20,746 nucleotides of DNA, from NCBI GenBank assembly GCA_002352215.1, contig DEIB01000017.1:567-21312 (forward strand), given 5' to 3'. Source of the DNA: Chthonomonas sp. UBA2785 (GTDB taxonomy: Bacteria; Armatimonadota; Fimbriimonadia; Fimbriimonadales; Fimbriimonadaceae). Below the pieces are notes generated by a model. It searched no databases and was not told the origin of the DNA. It was given only the letters and a program-made list of their open reading frames with translations. The position numbers were made by a program, and so were the translations under genes. The first letter of the stretch is position 1, and the number at the start of each line of letters is the position of its first letter. This document shows, in pieces, positions 13,971-20,745 of this stretch.

Positions 13971-14005
13971 AGTGTACCGGGCGGCCCAACCTCGCCCGGT
14001 ACACT
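13971..14005. promoter_or_regulatory. 12-bp inverted repeat with mirror-image TACACT boxes between yqaE and ileS
   Basis: AGTGTACCGGGC (13971-13982) is the exact reverse complement of GCCCGGTACACT (13994-14005), with an 11-nt spacer. The outer ends give TACACT on both strands: 14000-14005 plus, 11 nt before ileS ATG 14017, and 13976-13971 minus, 6 nt before the yqaE GTG. The inner arms are GC-rich. It looks like a symmetric divergent promoter and possible operator. Confidence 0.6.
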
Positions 14006-14016
14006 CACGACTTCGC

Positions 14017-16773
14017 ATGGACTTTAAGCAGACCCTCAATTTGCCGGATCCGGATTTCACCATCCCCATGCGTGCGCAGCTTGGTCAGCGCGAACCTGAA
14101 TGGCAACGAGCATGGAACGAGGCGGATGCCTACCGCGCCATGCAGGATGCCCGGCGCAACGACCCCGCTTATGTTTTGCACGATGGACCGCCCTATACCA
14201 ATAGTGCGATTCACATTGGCACTGCGCTGAACAAGATTCTCAAGGACTTTGTGGTGAAGAGCCGCCACATGATGGGGTTCCGCGCCCCCTATGTTCCGGG
14301 TTACGACAACCACGGTCTACCTATCGAGCAGGCGGTGATGAAGAAGTTTGCCGAGCGCAAGGAGACGCCGGACCTGAAGGCGCTGCGCGAGGCCTGCCGC
14401 GCCCACGCCGAGGAGTACATCGCGCTGCAAACCACGCAGTTCTCGCGGCTAGGGATTCTGGGAACGTGGGATCACCCCTACACCTCGATGGAGTTCACCT
14501 ACGAGGCCGAGATCATCCGCGTGTTTAAGCGGTTGGTGGAGGGTGGCTACGTTTACCGGGGCCTGCGCCCCGTGTTGTGGTCGCCGACCAGCCGCACGGC
14601 CCTGGCGGACACCGAAATCGTCTACCAAGACTACGTGAGCCGCAGCATCTATGTGCGGTTCCCGCTCAAGTCCGACCCGGACGGCGTCTTTGCCGGACTG
14701 GAGGCCGTGCACTGCGTGATCTGGACGACGACCCCGTGGACGATCCCCGCGAACCTGGCGGTGGCGTTCCACCCCGAGCTGGAGTACGCCGTGGTGGCGC
14801 ACGAGGGCGCGCACTACGTGGTGCTGGCCGACCTGAAGGAGCGCGTGCTGGAGAAGCTAGGCTGGGGCGACGCCCCCACCGTGCGCACGCTGCGGGGCCG
14901 CGAAATTGAGAACGCGGTATTTGCGCACCCGGTTTACGGGCGAGATTCCCGGGCGGTGCTGGCGGACTACGTGACCACCGAAGACGGCACCGGCGTGGTG
15001 CACACGGCCCCTGGGCATGGTCGCGAGGACTTCATGACTGGCCAGAAGTACGGCTTGCCCGTGCTGAACCCTGTGAACGACGCGGGTGTGCTGACCGAAG
15101 AAGCGGGCGAGTTCGCGGGCGTCTATTACAAGAAAGCGGACACCGTGGTGGTTGACCGTTTGGATGAATTGGGCCACCTGCTGAAGGCCGAGGACTATCA
15201 CCACAGCTATCCGCACGCCGAGCGCGACGGAATGCCCGTGATCTTCCGTGCCACCGAACAGTGGTTCATCCGCATTGACCACGCCGACCTGCGTCAGCGC
15301 ATGCTGGCCCATATTGATAACCCCGCCACGGTGTTTGTGCCCGAAAGCGGACGCGGACGCCTGCGCGGGATGATTGAGAATCGCCCGGACTGGTGCATCA
15401 GCCGCCAGCGGCCGTGGGGGGTGGGGATCCCGATCTTCTTTGGCGCGGAATCTGGCGAACCGGTGTTGGACCCGGTCGCGATTGAGGCCGTGGCGAGCCT
15501 GGTGGAGCGCGAAGGCAGTGACGCTTGGTATGTACGGACGCCGGAAGAGATTCTCCCGGCGGGCTACCAGCACCCGGTGACGGGCGAGACGAACTTCATC
15601 AAGGAGGCTGACGTCTTCGACGTGTGGTTTGATAGCGGTAGCACCGCCATGTGCGTGCTGGGCGGCAAGGTGGACCCGGAGTGGAAGGAGGAGATCCCTT
15701 GCGACCTCTATCTTGAAGGGAGCGACCAGCATCGCGGCTGGTTCAATGTCTCGCTGATCTTGACGATGGCGTGTCTGGGCACTGCGCCGTACAAGGGCGT
15801 GGTGACGCACGGCTTTGTGACCGACGAGAAGGGCCAAAAGATGTCGAAGCGGCTGGGCAACGTGATTGACCCCGTGACGACGTGCGACACCCACGGCGCG
15901 GACGTGCTGCGGTGGTGGGTGGCGAGTGTCAACTTTGCCGACGACATGCCGTGCGGTGAATCGCTGCTGGCAAGCGCGGGCGAGCACTATCGCACCGTGC
16001 GCAATACGCTTCGCTTCTTGCTTGGCAACCTGGCGGACTTTGAGCCTTCGATGGCCGTGCCGACATCCGGCATCCATCAGTGGGTCATTGACCGCGCCAA
16101 CCAAGTGGGGAAGGAAGTGTGGGCGGCGTTCGATGAGTTCGACTTCCGCGCGGCGGGGACGGCCATCCACCAGTTCTGTGTGCAAGATCTGTCTCGCTTC
16201 TATCTCGATGCCATCAAGGACTCGATGTACTGCGATAGCGCGGATTGGTCCAGTCGCCGCCAAGCTCAGACGGCCTGCTACCACGTCGCGAAGACGTTGG
16301 CGCTGCTGATCTTCCCGATCTTGCCGCACACGGCTTACGAAGTTTGGGATCGCATCCCCGGGCAAACGGAAACCATCTTTGAGGCCCGTTGGCCGCGCCT
16401 AGACGCGACGCCCAGCACGCTGGCGGTGGAAACCCTGCTGCGGGTGCGCCAAGAAGTGTTTGCCCAGATGGAAGCGTGGCGCGCCCAGGCTGGGGTGAAG
16501 GACTCGCAGGATATCGCGATTCACCTTACGGTGGATTTGCCGACAATGCAAGACCTGCAATCGCTGGAGGGGCTGGAAAACCTGTTCCGCGTGGCCGAAG
16601 TGCACCTCACGGAGAGCGAAAACGAGGCCATTGCGGTGCGATTTGAGCCCAGCACGCTGCCGAAGTGTGACCGCAGCCGCGTCCGCCGCCCGGATGTGGC
16701 CACGGTGGAGTACCAGGGCGAGCAAGTTCAACTCTCGGCGCGAGACCGCCGCGCCCTTGGCTTGGAAGCATGA
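14017..16773 (+). CDS. ileS: Isoleucyl-tRNA synthetase (bacterial type)
   Basis: A 918-residue class I aminoacyl-tRNA synthetase that charges tRNA-Ile and edits valine. Start ATG 14017 gives MDFKQTLNLP, the usual IleRS beginning; upstream starts would run through the promoter palindrome. Motifs are DGPPYTNSAIHIGTALNK (HIGT at 66-69 instead of HIGH), GYDNHGLPIE, an intact CP1 editing region (WTTTPWTIPANLA), VFDVWFDSGSTAM, LEGSDQHRGWF and KMSKR at 608-612. The C-terminal zinc module is degraded: C884-x-R-S887 and later S907-x-R-D910 stand where CxRC pairs are expected. It leads an ileS-lspA operon, overlapping lspA by 4 nt. Confidence 0.97.
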   Translation: MDFKQTLNLPDPDFTIPMRAQLGQREPEWQRAWNEADAYRAMQDARRNDPAYVLHDGPPYTNSAIHIGTALNKILKDFVVKSRHMMGFRAPYVPGYDNHGLPIEQAVMKKFAERKETPDLKALREACRAHAEEYIALQTTQFSRLGILGTWDHPYTSMEFTYEAEIIRVFKRLVEGGYVYRGLRPVLWSPTSRTALADTEIVYQDYVSRSIYVRFPLKSDPDGVFAGLEAVHCVIWTTTPWTIPANLAVAFHPELEYAVVAHEGAHYVVLADLKERVLEKLGWGDAPTVRTLRGREIENAVFAHPVYGRDSRAVLADYVTTEDGTGVVHTAPGHGREDFMTGQKYGLPVLNPVNDAGVLTEEAGEFAGVYYKKADTVVVDRLDELGHLLKAEDYHHSYPHAERDGMPVIFRATEQWFIRIDHADLRQRMLAHIDNPATVFVPESGRGRLRGMIENRPDWCISRQRPWGVGIPIFFGAESGEPVLDPVAIEAVASLVEREGSDAWYVRTPEEILPAGYQHPVTGETNFIKEADVFDVWFDSGSTAMCVLGGKVDPEWKEEIPCDLYLEGSDQHRGWFNVSLILTMACLGTAPYKGVVTHGFVTDEKGQKMSKRLGNVIDPVTTCDTHGADVLRWWVASVNFADDMPCGESLLASAGEHYRTVRNTLRFLLGNLADFEPSMAVPTSGIHQWVIDRANQVGKEVWAAFDEFDFRAAGTAIHQFCVQDLSRFYLDAIKDSMYCDSADWSSRRQAQTACYHVAKTLALLIFPILPHTAYEVWDRIPGQTETIFEARWPRLDATPSTLAVETLLRVRQEVFAQMEAWRAQAGVKDSQDIAIHLTVDLPTMQDLQSLEGLENLFRVAEVHLTESENEAIAVRFEPSTLPKCDRSRVRRPDVATVEYQGEQVQLSARDRRALGLEA

Positions 16774-17366
16774 AGTTCAACCGCCTGTTCCTTGCGATCT
16801 TTGGCTTCACCCTCATCCTCGACCAATTGGTGAAGGGGTGGGCTCGGGCCGCATTGAACAACGGGGACTTCTTTGCCAATACCGAGGTGATTGGCAACCT
16901 CAGCCCGTTGCCGTGGCCGGGGGTCTTTGAGCTCAAGCTCATTTACAATCGCGGGGTTGCGTTTGGTTTGCTGGAAGGCAAGGGTTACCTCATGGCGCCG
17001 GTCGGCATTCTCATTGCTGGGTTCTGTCTTTGGTACAGCGGCAAGATGCCGGCCCGCCCCCGCTTGCCGCACGTCGCGCTGGCCCTGGTGGCGAGTGGGG
17101 CAGTGGGGAACCTGATCGACCGCGTTTGGAAGCAAAAGGTCACCGACATGTTCTGGTTCCGGGCCATCGATTTCCCGGTTTTCAATATCGCCGACGCCTG
17201 CATCAGCGTGGGGGTGGTGCTGCTGTTCATCGCCGGATTCCTGCCCGGGGCGTTGCCTGCGGAAACCCCAACGGAACCCGAACCCCAAGCGGACACCCAG
17301 CCCGAGACCGCCCCCGAGGCCCCAGAAGTGCAACCTTCGCCCGAAAACCAACGTGAAGAATCCTAA
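16770..17366 (+). CDS. lspA: Lipoprotein signal peptidase II with an extra C-terminal tail
   Basis: LspA cleaves signal peptides just before the lipidated Cys of prolipoproteins, in the inner membrane; the lipoproteins at 10617 and 11287 are natural clients. Four membrane helices are visible, with YNRGVAFGLLEG at 59-70 and the two catalytic blocks GNLIDR (D117) and FNIADACIS (D142). The core ends near residue 160, a normal LspA length. Residues 162-198 are an unusual extension, rich in Pro, Glu, Thr and Gln and strongly acidic (PTEPEPQADTQPETAPEAPE). ATG 16770 overlaps the ileS stop (ATGA), the classic ileS-lspA arrangement also seen in E. coli. Confidence 0.95.
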   Translation: MKFNRLFLAIFGFTLILDQLVKGWARAALNNGDFFANTEVIGNLSPLPWPGVFELKLIYNRGVAFGLLEGKGYLMAPVGILIAGFCLWYSGKMPARPRLPHVALALVASGAVGNLIDRVWKQKVTDMFWFRAIDFPVFNIADACISVGVVLLFIAGFLPGALPAETPTEPEPQADTQPETAPEAPEVQPSPENQREES

Positions 17367-17369
17367 GCG

Positions 17370-17843
17370 ATGAGCAATTTGTTGCGAAATGGACGCCTGT
17401 TGGTGCTGGCCGCTGCGGCCACGCCCCTGGTCATCAAGTACGCCCGGCCTCTGGCCCGGCGAGTGGGCGACGGCCTGCGAAAGGCCGGAGAGACCATCGA
17501 AAAAGCGGTGGCCGAAGAGGATCGCCGCGATGCTGCCAAGGCCACGGAAGAAGCTAAGAACGCCGAAACGGTCGTCGAAACCACGGTGGAAGAAGCTGCC
17601 GAACCGGAACCGGTGAAGACCGAGGTTCCGACCCGCACCGCGCCGCGCCAGCGGCAAGCCCAGCGACGCGACGCGGCCGCACCGGCCCCCGAAGCCGCCC
17701 AAGCAACGGCCACGGACGCTGCCCCGAAAGCCACCGCCAAACCCAAGCCCAAGCCGAAGGCCAAAGCGAAGAGCGAACCCAAAGCCGAACCCAAAGCTGC
17801 AGCCAAGCCGAAAGGCAAGGCCAAGCCCAAAGCCACCGGCTAA
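17370..17843 (+). CDS. Membrane-anchored Ala/Lys/Pro-rich protein
   Basis: A 157-residue protein of extreme composition, 3 nt after lspA and surely in the same operon. Residues 9-24 (RLLVLAAAATPLVIKY) may be a single membrane helix. Then comes a charged helical region (KAGETIEKAVAEEDRRDAAK, residues 38-57, and an acidic stretch to 80) and from about 117 a low-complexity tail of KPKPKPKAKAKSEPKAEPK type. Such tails occur in histone-H1-like and DNA- or wall-binding proteins, but no family is recognised. The acidic LspA tail next door and this basic tail are striking neighbours; any interaction is a guess. Confidence 0.75.
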   Translation: MSNLLRNGRLLVLAAAATPLVIKYARPLARRVGDGLRKAGETIEKAVAEEDRRDAAKATEEAKNAETVVETTVEEAAEPEPVKTEVPTRTAPRQRQAQRRDAAAPAPEAAQATATDAAPKATAKPKPKPKAKAKSEPKAEPKAAAKPKGKAKPKATG

Positions 17844-17862
17844 GCCCCCGCGCTTAGCCGGT
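17835..17862. terminator. Hairpin between convergent genes, overlapping the stop codon
   Basis: ACCGGCTAAG (17835-17844) pairs over 10 bp with CTTAGCCGGT (17853-17862), loop of 8 nt. The left arm contains the TAA stop at 17841-17843. A long T run is lacking, so termination strength is uncertain; its place between convergent genes supports the role. Confidence 0.5.
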
Positions 17863-17868
17863 TAGAGC

Positions 17869-18936
17869 TCAGCCGGAATACGTGCGGCCCTTCCAGGTGA
17901 TGGCGCGGCGCCGATACCAAATCTGCGAACGCAACAGCGTGAACGCCCCCACCAAAAGGTCAATGGGGTACAGCAAGGCATAGACCATGCCCCGCTTCAC
18001 AATGCCCAGCGCAATCGCCGCCGGGAAGGCCGCCGCAAAGTAACCCCAAATGCGCCACTGCGTGGCCAATCCGAACCCGCTGAGCGCCCACGCCACAAAG
18101 AACAGCACCAGCAAAGGCGTGGCGCGCCCGGCAATGGCGTAGCCGTTCTTGCTCATGCCGTCCAGCCCTTGCCGGAAGGTGTCGTACATCCGCACCGTGC
18201 CCACGGCGGTCAGGTCGGCCACCAGCACCGGCACCCGCTGGCGCGCCAGCAGCCGCCCCATGGCCACGTCGTCCAGCACGTCGCCCCGCACGCTTTCGTG
18301 GGGGTTCACCTCCAGGTACGTGCTAGATTTCCAGAGCTGGATTTGCCCGTTGGTAAAGCGGTTGTGCCCCAGCCGGGTGCGGCTAACCAGACCAAACGGG
18401 TTGGTCGCCAGCAGAATCTCCCACACCCAGTTGGTGGCCCAAAACTCCAGCCCCCGGCCTGGCGCGGTGGTCAAAAAGCCCGTAATCACCGGCCACCGCA
18501 CCCCCTGCCGCTCAATCAAGAAGTTGAGATAGCCCGCCGCATAGGGTTTCAGCTCCACATCAGCGTCCAGGAACAGCCACCAGTCGCCCGGATGCACCTC
18601 CGCCGCCACCTTGCTCAGCTGATAGCAGGCGTAGTTCTTGCCCGTCCAGCCTTCCGGGGGGCCGCTCCCGCGCATCACTTGGGCACCCGCGGCCGCCGCT
18701 TCCTCGCCTGTGCCGTCGGTGCTGTCGTCGTCATAGACCACCACATTCACGCGCATCTCGCGTAGCTGGGCCACCAGGGGGCCGATCTTGCCGGCCTCGT
18801 TGCGCGCGGGGATGAGGGCGATGAATTGCCGTGCGGTGCTGGCCCGCCGCGGCCGAATCATGAGCAGGTCATTACTGAACGCCACGAAGGTGAGCAGAAT
18901 CACCAGACCCAAGGAAAGACCGAAGACGACGCCCAT
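17869..18936 (-). CDS. Family 2 glycosyltransferase, CrtQ/HpnB-like
   Basis: A 355-residue membrane glycosyltransferase (GT2). An N-terminal helix (GLSLGLVILLTFVAF) is followed by the GT-A domain: PARNE at 43-47, DDDSTDGT at 69-76, GWTGKNYA at 96-103, DADV at 124-127 (metal-binding DxD), and LDDV at 221-224 as the base region. QGLDGMSKN (256-264) matches the end block of this group. The C-terminus has three or so membrane helices. The W-x-G-K-x-x-A block is typical of the carotenoid (CrtQ) and hopanoid-associated (HpnB) glycosyltransferases, so a lipid or terpenoid acceptor is likely; no carotenoid or hopanoid gene is nearby. TAAAGT lies 6 nt before ATG 18936. Confidence 0.85.
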   Translation of the reverse strand: MGVVFGLSLGLVILLTFVAFSNDLLMIRPRRASTARQFIALIPARNEAGKIGPLVAQLREMRVNVVVYDDDSTDGTGEEAAAAGAQVMRGSGPPEGWTGKNYACYQLSKVAAEVHPGDWWLFLDADVELKPYAAGYLNFLIERQGVRWPVITGFLTTAPGRGLEFWATNWVWEILLATNPFGLVSRTRLGHNRFTNGQIQLWKSSTYLEVNPHESVRGDVLDDVAMGRLLARQRVPVLVADLTAVGTVRMYDTFRQGLDGMSKNGYAIAGRATPLLVLFFVAWALSGFGLATQWRIWGYFAAAFPAAIALGIVKRGMVYALLYPIDLLVGAFTLLRSQIWYRRRAITWKGRTYSG

Positions 18937-18942
18937 GCTGTG

Positions 18943-18948
18943 ACTTTA
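18943..18948 (-). promoter_or_regulatory. TAAAGT -10-like box 6 nt before the glycosyltransferase start
   Basis: On the minus strand TAAAGT is followed by TCACAG-type sequence (6 nt) and ATG 18936, with no Shine-Dalgarno. This matches the leaderless geometry seen at 6553, 10015, 10604 and 13971. Confidence 0.5.
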
Positions 18949-18972
18949 CTGGCCCCTAGCCTGAAATTGGGG

Positions 18973-18978
18973 CATACT
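18973..18978 (+). promoter_or_regulatory. CATACT box upstream of the coiled-coil/HhH gene
   Basis: GGCATACTGG closely resembles GGGATACTGG, the -10 region of the tRNA-Val promoter in this window. It lies 25 nt before ATG 19004, whose Shine-Dalgarno GAGG (18995-18998) shows this gene uses a leader. No clear -35. Confidence 0.3.
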
Positions 18979-19003
18979 GGGCCTGCGCGCAACTGAGGAA
19001 TTC

Positions 19004-19564
19004 ATGGATCTGAAATCAATTGTGATCGGCTTTGTTGGCGGGTGGCTCGTGCAATGGGCGCTCGACATGATGTTCTACCGACGGGAAACCGGCACCGCCG
19101 ATACCGCCGAGTGGCAACGCCGCCTGGAGGCCGCCCAGGCCGAAACCGCCCGCCTGCGGGTGCAACTGGAAGGCGTGCAGCCCCAACTGGACGAACTGAA
19201 GGCCCTGAAATCCGAGGCCGGTGTGAGCAACCTGGAAGCCGAGCGCGACCGCCTGCGAGTGGACCTGGTGAACGCCCAAGCCGAAGCCCAGTCTCTGCGC
19301 GCCCAACTGGACCGCGCCACTGCCGGTGCCGTGAGCGCCAGCGCCAGCCCCGTGACCGTGGCCACCAAGAGCACCGACCCCCTGGCCGCCATTGTGGGAT
19401 TCGGGGAAGACCGCCGCGCCAAGCTCCACGCCGCCGGCGTCACCTCGCTGGCCGATGTGGCCGCGCTGGAACCCGCCCGTTTGCTGGAAATTCTGGGCCT
19501 GGGCGATGACCATAGCGAAGTCGCCGAAGCCTGGATCGAAGAAGCCCGAGGCCACCAAGGATGA
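19004..19564 (+). CDS. Coiled-coil membrane protein with C-terminal helix-hairpin-helix domain
   Basis: A 186-residue protein in three parts. Residues 5-22 (SIVIGFVGGWLVQWALDM) form a membrane anchor. Residues about 35-108 are a long coiled coil (RRLEAAQAETARLRVQLEGV, LEAERDRLRVDLVNAQAEAQ). A Ser/Ala/Val linker leads to residues 126-166, which match the helix-hairpin-helix fold of DUF4332/ribosomal-S13-like type (DPLAAIVGFGEDRRAKLHAA, then GVTSLADVAALEP, LLEILGLG). Such domains often bind nucleic acid or mediate protein contacts; a role in envelope organisation is a guess. ATG 19004 has GAGG 5 nt upstream. It overlaps the next gene by 4 nt (ATGA). Confidence 0.8.
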   Translation: MDLKSIVIGFVGGWLVQWALDMMFYRRETGTADTAEWQRRLEAAQAETARLRVQLEGVQPQLDELKALKSEAGVSNLEAERDRLRVDLVNAQAEAQSLRAQLDRATAGAVSASASPVTVATKSTDPLAAIVGFGEDRRAKLHAAGVTSLADVAALEPARLLEILGLGDDHSEVAEAWIEEARGHQG

Positions 19565-20586
19565 GCTCCGGCCCCACGCAATCCACCGTGCGGGGCCGCA
19601 CCCGCGACCAAGTGATGGCCTACGATGTATTTAAGGGCATCGTGGCGGCGGGCCTGGTGGGCCTCCTTCTGTTCCTCATACGCCCCGCGCCCGCCCACGG
19701 CGATGAGCACGGCGGCGACCACGGCGGCGAGAAGCACGCGGTGAGCGCCGACGCCCACGGCAGCGACGGCCACGACACGGAAGAGCACAAGGAACCCTCC
19801 AAGACCTCGCCCGCGCCGACCCCGGCCGGCCTGGCCGTGACCAATGTGGGCGCCGATGCTAGCTTCAAGCCCGGCGATTTCACCCTGCGCGGCACCAGCC
19901 CCGCCCTGGCCACCATCCGGGCTATGCGCGGCGAAGACCTGGTGGGCGAAGTGCAAGCCGACGACAAGGGCAACTGGGCCCTGCCGCTCAAGCTGGAGCC
20001 CGGCCGCATGGAACTGAACCTGACCAGCGAGGGCGCCCCCGCCCTGCCCGTGGTGATGACGGTGGCCGAAGCCGATGACGCCGCCCGCGCCCTGGCCCTC
20101 ACCGAACCCCGCGACGGCGTGGCCCTCAAGGCCGGACGCCTGACCCTGCGCGGCACCGCCCAAGCTGGCGAACTGGTGCAGATCCGCCAGGGCGACCGCA
20201 TCCTGGGCGAGGCCAAGGCCGACGCCGAGGGCAAGTGGAGCTTCCCCATGGACTTCACCGGCGGGCAAAGCGAACTGACGTTTGTGTCCCTGGGCAGCAA
20301 CGAGACCGTGCAGGTGCGCCTGGGCGCGGCGGACGCCAAGGCCGTGGTGCCCCTGACCCTGACCAACCCGACGAGTGGCGCCAGCCTGACAAGCGGGACC
20401 TTGACCCTGCGCGGCACCGCCCCCGCCGGCAGCACCGTGCGCCTCACGCGCAACGGGCAGGCTCTGGGCGAAGCGAAGGCCGACGAGGCGGGCAAGTGGG
20501 AGCTGGCCGTGCCGCACCGCGCGGCGCCGAGCGTGTTTGTGGCCGAAGCGGGCCGCGAGCGCGTGACCGTGAGCACCCGGCGTTAG
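19561..20586 (+). CDS. Membrane-anchored protein with three Ig-like repeats and a His-rich linker
   Basis: A 341-residue protein translationally coupled (ATGA) to the HhH gene. Residues 24-40 form a membrane helix (FKGIVAAGLVGLLLFLI). Residues 46-76 hold seven histidines among Asp, Glu and Gly (HGDEHGGDHGGEKH and beyond), a plausible metal-binding spacer. From residue 91 there are three bacterial Ig-like modules with the core TLRGTAxAG...GEAKADxxGKW, at intervals of exactly 87 residues (TLRG at 108, 195, 282). Such modules are typical of adhesin stalks and peptidoglycan-binding proteins such as those with LysM domains, but here no LysM is seen. Function unknown; a surface or periplasmic stalk is inferred. 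Confidence 0.8.
   Translation: MSSGPTQSTVRGRTRDQVMAYDVFKGIVAAGLVGLLLFLIRPAPAHGDEHGGDHGGEKHAVSADAHGSDGHDTEEHKEPSKTSPAPTPAGLAVTNVGADASFKPGDFTLRGTSPALATIRAMRGEDLVGEVQADDKGNWALPLKLEPGRMELNLTSEGAPALPVVMTVAEADDAARALALTEPRDGVALKAGRLTLRGTAQAGELVQIRQGDRILGEAKADAEGKWSFPMDFTGGQSELTFVSLGSNETVQVRLGAADAKAVVPLTLTNPTSGASLTSGTLTLRGTAPAGSTVRLTRNGQALGEAKADEAGKWELAVPHRAAPSVFVAEAGRERVTVSTRR
19831..20583 (+). repeat. Three tandem 261-bp coding repeats (last one short)
   Basis: Units begin at 19831, 20092 and 20353, each with L-x-L/V-T followed 16 codons later by TLRGT. The bases ACCCTGCGCGGCACC recur at 19882, 20143 and 20404, exactly 261 bp apart. The protein repeats are more conserved in length than in sequence. 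Confidence 0.75.
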
Positions 20587-20605
20587 GCTGGGATTTGGCC
20601 GGTTT

Positions 20606-20625
20606 GGGCGGGCGAAAGGCCGCCC
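20606..20625 (+). terminator. GC-rich hairpin after the Ig-repeat gene
   Basis: GGGCGG (20606-20611) pairs with CCGCCC (20620-20625), loop GCGAAAGG. No T run follows, and the tRNA-Val promoter begins 5 nt later, so it is only a possible terminator. Confidence 0.35.
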
Positions 20626-20629
20626 CGGC

Positions 20630-20658
20630 TTGACTTTCCGCCCCCGGCGGGGGATACT
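20630..20658 (+). promoter_or_regulatory. Promoter of tRNA-Val
   Basis: TTGACT (20630-20635), a 17-nt spacer, then GATACT (20653-20658), with the tRNA starting 12 nt later. This is the clearest sigma-70-type promoter in the window. Confidence 0.75.
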
Positions 20659-20670
20659 GGCATCCCCGGC

Positions 20671-20745
20671 GGGCGGTTAGCTCAGTGGTAGAGCACTACA
20701 ATGACACTGTAGGGGTCACAGGTTCAAATCCTGTACCGCCCACCA
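20671..20745 (+). tRNA. tRNA-Val (anticodon GAC), CCA encoded
   Basis: A complete cloverleaf can be drawn: acceptor GGGCGGT (20671-20677) with ACCGCCC (20735-20741), D stem GCTC/GAGC, anticodon stem CTACA/TGTAG with loop ATGACAC, and T stem ACAGG/CCTGT with loop TTCAAAT. Anticodon GAC (20703-20705) reads GTC and GTT codons. Discriminator A at 20742 and CCA at 20743-20745 are encoded in the DNA. The window ends one base later. Confidence 0.95.

Noticed and set aside
14857..16365. Roughly 500-codon open minus-strand frame inside ileS
   Set aside because: It is a shadow of ileS, Arg/His-rich without domain motifs.
19075..20517. 480-codon minus-strand frame opposite the HhH and Ig-repeat genes
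   Set aside because: Its translation is Gly/Ala/His-rich and mirrors the 261-bp repeats of the real gene; the plus-strand pair has a Shine-Dalgarno site, an ATGA coupling and domain structure.
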